From contig SLAU01000322.1 of NCBI GenBank assembly GCA_007126675.1, forward strand, positions 1 through 8,104: 8,104 bases of DNA, in the 5' to 3' direction. Positions within the stretch are counted from its first letter, which is position 1; each line of letters starts with the position of its first letter. Below are positions 5,887 through 8,104 of the stretch, one piece after another. This stretch comes from Balneolaceae bacterium (GTDB taxonomy: Bacteria; Bacteroidota; Rhodothermia; Balneolales; Balneolaceae). The position numbers and the translations under genes are program-made. Below the pieces are notes generated by a model. It was not told the origin of the DNA, searched no databases, and saw only the letters and a list, made by a program, of their open reading frames with translations.

Positions 5887-6953
5887 TTATTGCAGGCGAT
5901 ACGCATACACTCCGTTATCTGAGGCCAGGTAAACGATTTCCTCACCATTTTCAACCCCAACAATTATATCATTAACTGGAATTCCACTCTCTCCGGTAGG
6001 ATACTCATCAATATCCCACGTATCGCCAAAATCATCTGAGATCAGAATAAATACCCCGTTTCGGCCCGGATTCCAGCCTGAAGCAAATACACGATCATCA
6101 TATAACAAACTATTTCTTAAAGTAAAATATAGAGATCCCTGTAACGTCCACTCCCAGAGCCCCCCCCATCCGCAGATTTTCGAATAGATCCATTTAGTCC
6201 TGCAAGTACAAAATCAGGGTTTTCCGGGTTTACGAGAATGGTGTTGACAGTTCCTCCATCCCCAATACCGTCAATTTTGTTTTCACTAAGAAATTCCCAT
6301 GTGTCCCCATAGTCACGTGATACTTCAAGATAAATATGAAATGTGGGAGCATTTCCACCAATCCATACCTGATTAAGCAAAAAATTATTTATGTAGATAA
6401 AATCAGGGCCATATTTATGTTCCAGTTCCACCCAATTACTTCCGCTGTTTTCAGACCTGAACACCGATTCACCGGAAATTGCATAGAGCATATTGTTATG
6501 CCCCATTTCAATTTTCGAAATTGAATAAGGAGCTGAATGCTCCCCCATACTTTCTATTTCAACATTTTGCCATGAATGACCACCATCCATACTTTTATAC
6601 AATGTAATAAAGCCGGCAGGTAATTCTTCAGCAGGTACGGTACTGCTAACAGTAACATACAATTCACTTCCTGAATACAGCAGATCACTGATTTCGGAAA
6701 TATCACTATCTATTTCAAAATCAAGTTCATTCCAGCCTGAAATATCATCCGAAATAGTATATCTGAAAATCCGATCCTTGCCTGCTGCAAAAAGATACTC
6801 TTCTGTCAATTCCAGGGTAATGAACTCCCGATAATCCGGCCCCATCACTTTCCATGAACCATCCCATTCTACAGGATCGGGATCAGAATCTGTTCCGCAG
6901 CTAATAACCGCCACACATAATAAAACATATAACATCTGCTTGAACTTATTCAT
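5887..6953 (-). pseudogene. Asp-box beta-propeller lipoprotein E, frameshifted at a G8 tract
   Basis: This is the first gene of the array, read from the divergent gap. The signal peptide gives Cys19 (AVISC), then GTDSDPDP and EWDGSWKVMG. Asp boxes are at 121-128 (SMDGGHSW), 167-174 (SENSGSNW) and 212-219 (SRDYGDTW). The fourth box begins S260-A-D-G-G, where the frame is lost in eight consecutive G residues (6160-6167 on the minus strand), and translation stops at 278 aa. With nine G the frame reads DGGGLWEWTLQGSLYFT and runs through the fifth box SDDFGDTW to a normal last blade (VYAYRLQ), giving 355 aa, the family length. Everything else is intact, so this is one frameshift away from a full gene: a phase-variable OFF state, a recent mutation or a sequencing error. 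An independent 73-aa gene at 5887-6108 is not credible. Confidence 0.8.
6160..6167 (-). repeat. G8 mononucleotide tract within gene E
   Basis: Eight C on the plus strand read as GGGGGGGG in the coding direction, inside the fourth Asp box. It is the longest G/C homopolymer in the window. A tract of nine (or six) would restore the frame, so slipped-strand changes here would switch the gene between full-length and truncated forms. Confidence 0.85.
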
Positions 6954-6965
6954 GGCATTTTATTT

Positions 6966-6994
6966 TTGCTTCATTTTTTCTGTTACACTATATT
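6966..6994 (+). promoter_or_regulatory. Candidate promoter for the subtilase gene
   Basis: TTGCTT (6966-6971), a 17-base spacer and TATATT (6989-6994) resemble a sigma-70 type promoter, giving an untranslated leader of roughly 70 nt. Bacteroidota housekeeping promoters usually differ (TTTG / TAnnTTTG), so this is only a candidate. The opposite-strand promoter for gene E must lie in the same 117-bp gap but I could not single it out. Confidence 0.3.
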
Positions 6995-7014
6995 CATAAT
7001 TAACAGAGTGTTGG

Positions 7015-7026
7015 ATCATTAATGAT
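7015..7026. promoter_or_regulatory. 12-bp perfect palindrome in the divergent gap, possible operator
   Basis: ATCATTAATGAT is self-complementary and lies between the divergent lipoprotein and subtilase genes, downstream of the candidate plus-strand promoter. A dimeric regulator site is possible, but AT-rich palindromes of this size can arise by chance. Confidence 0.3.
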
Positions 7027-7058
7027 GCTCTCTCTTCTTTTTACATAAACAACCAAAC

Positions 7059-7064
7059 AAGGAG
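7059..7064 (+). promoter_or_regulatory. Ribosome binding site of the subtilase gene
   Basis: AAGGAG with a 6-base spacer before the ATG at 7071 is the strongest Shine-Dalgarno site in the window. It fixes translation initiation at the signal peptide even though the downstream body is in another frame. Confidence 0.75.
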
Positions 7065-7070
7065 AATATT

Positions 7071-8104
7071 ATGAAATCTTTTCTGACTTTATCCGTCTGT
7101 TTGATCATAGGTTCCATGCTGATATGGACAAGCTGTGACCAAATTACTTCAATACAAGATAATTCACCCCCCTCCCCATAATCAACTTTTTAACAATCAC
7201 GCATTTACAAGTTCATCCGATGATGAACCTGTGTTGGTGCCTGGAAGATATATTGTGGTATTTAAAGATCAGGGGGAACGGGAGGTGAGCGAACAGGCTG
7301 CGCAACGTGCGGCAGAACTAACTGAGTCTGTAATCTCAGATCTGAACATCAGGCAGGATTCTCTTATTCATAGGTACAGATACTCTTTAAAAGGTTTTTC
7401 GGCAAGACTGTCGGAAGAACAGGCAGAAGTACTTAAACAAGATTCAAGAATTAAACTTGTGGTTCAGGATTTCCGGTACAAGGCAATACAATCCTCGCTT
7501 TTCCCGCTTGCAACCCAAAAAACTATGGGCGATACTATTCCTGAACCAATACCTCAAATCATCCCATGGGGGGTTGAACGGGTTGGAGGCCCGTTTAACG
7601 GAACTGGGAAAAGAGCGTGGGTTTTGGATACGGGAATCAAGCTGAACCAGAGCCAGTTAAATGTGGACACACAAAATGCTGCAAATTTTGTAACCCATGA
7701 ATCACAGGATGATCTAAGCGGACATGGTACGTTTGTAACCGGCATCATTGCAGCAAAAGATAATGACAGAGGTGTAGTAGGTGTGGCCGCCGGTGCAACC
7801 GTAGTGCCGGTAAAGGTCTGTGACCAGGGTGGATACAGTTTAGCAAGCCATGTAAATGCCGGGGTAGATTATGTAGCCGGCAATTTTGCCCCTGGTGATG
7901 TTGCCAATATGAGTTTAGCCTGGCCATTAGGTGATCCTTTTATAGATTTGCCTATAGAATTACTTGAAGGTAATATAGAAACGGCAGCAAGTGCCGGTTT
8001 ACGGTTTACCATTGCTGCCGGCAACGATATGGCTCATGCTGAGGACTATTCTCCTGCAAGAATAACCCACCAAAATGTCTGGACACTTTCATCAATAAGT
8101 GAAG
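7071..8104 (+). CDS. Secreted S8 subtilisin-like serine protease, partial and frameshifted near the N terminus
   Basis: This is an exported endopeptidase of the S8/subtilase family, running off the window. The ATG at 7071 encodes a hydrophobic signal peptide ending near WTSC-DQ; a lipoprotein is possible, though Trp at -3 is not a good lipobox. This frame stops at 7179-7181 after 36 codons. The body is in the next frame, and loss of one C from the C6 run at 7167-7172 joins the two as NSPPPHNQLFNNHAF. In the joined protein an I9-type propeptide starts at about residue 54 (VLVPGRYIVVFKD) and includes YSLKGFSARLSEEQ. Catalytic Asp186 is in VLDTGI, His218 in SGHGTFVTG, and oxyanion Asn318 in AAGND; the D-H spacing of 32 equals that of subtilisin. 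The catalytic Ser (GTS motif) lies beyond 8104. It is divergent from the lipoprotein array with a 117-bp shared gap. Confidence 0.85.
7167..7172 (+). repeat. C6 run at the subtilase frame junction
   Basis: Six C, then T and four more C, lie exactly where the signal-peptide frame must change to the protease frame. Five C (or eight) would give one continuous reading frame. No alternative start with a ribosome binding site was found for the downstream frame before 7231. Confidence 0.7.

Noticed and set aside
1400..6953. Sialidase (neuraminidase) activity for the Asp-box proteins
   Set aside because: Asp boxes are a fold feature. I see no N-terminal RIP motif or conserved arginine triad across the five paralogues, so an enzymatic call is not supported.
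7457..7927. Out-of-frame ORFs within the subtilase (7457-7645 plus; 7554-7748 and 7745-7927 minus)
   Set aside because: They overlap the clearly conserved catalytic Asp/His region in other frames; the protease frame explains the sequence.

Overview
The window looks like accessory chromosomal DNA of a moderately AT-rich Bacteroidota-type bacterium; Balneolota or a relative is my best guess. The basis is the A-rich leaders mostly lacking a strong Shine-Dalgarno site, lipoproteins with an acidic stretch right after the lipidated Cys, a REP/hairpin style common in that group, and a secreted subtilase. The assignment is by impression only. I see no rRNA, tRNA or CRISPR array.

Layout. Positions 1-33 form a perfect 15-bp-arm hairpin. 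Positions 70-1369 form a RAYT island: a 143-aa HUH/Y1 transposase (517-948) lies between two same-orientation copies (70-401 and 1000-1369) of a 332-bp hairpin-rich module. Each module is itself an inverted repeat with three stem-loops per arm in mirror order. The right copy carries an extra 38-nt nested palindrome. The island abuts the damaged last gene of the next block.

Positions 1400-6953 (minus strand) hold a tandem, operon-like run of five paralogous lipoproteins of about 350 aa with Asp-box (BNR) repeats, probably seven-bladed beta-propellers on the cell surface. In transcription order they are E (5887-6953), D (4788-5846), C (3676-4737), B (2571-3632) and A (1400-2345). B, C and D are intact. 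E is complete except for one frameshift exactly in a G8 tract. A has an internal deletion with frameshift and has lost its last blade. Two sequence subtypes alternate (E, C, A versus D, B), and B and D share a 3' flank, which points to duplication of a two-gene unit.

Positions 6954-7070 are a divergent regulatory gap with a candidate promoter and a 12-bp palindrome. From 7071 to the window end (plus strand) lies a secreted S8 subtilisin-like protease with an I9-type propeptide. Its signal-peptide start and its body are in different frames, joined at a C6 run.

The likely theme is a variable cell-surface locus: duplicated propeller lipoproteins diverging and recombining, homopolymer-linked frameshifts in two neighbouring exported-protein genes, and a RAYT/REP island at its decaying end. 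Whether the homopolymer frameshifts are phase variation, fixed mutations or sequencing errors cannot be decided from this sequence.
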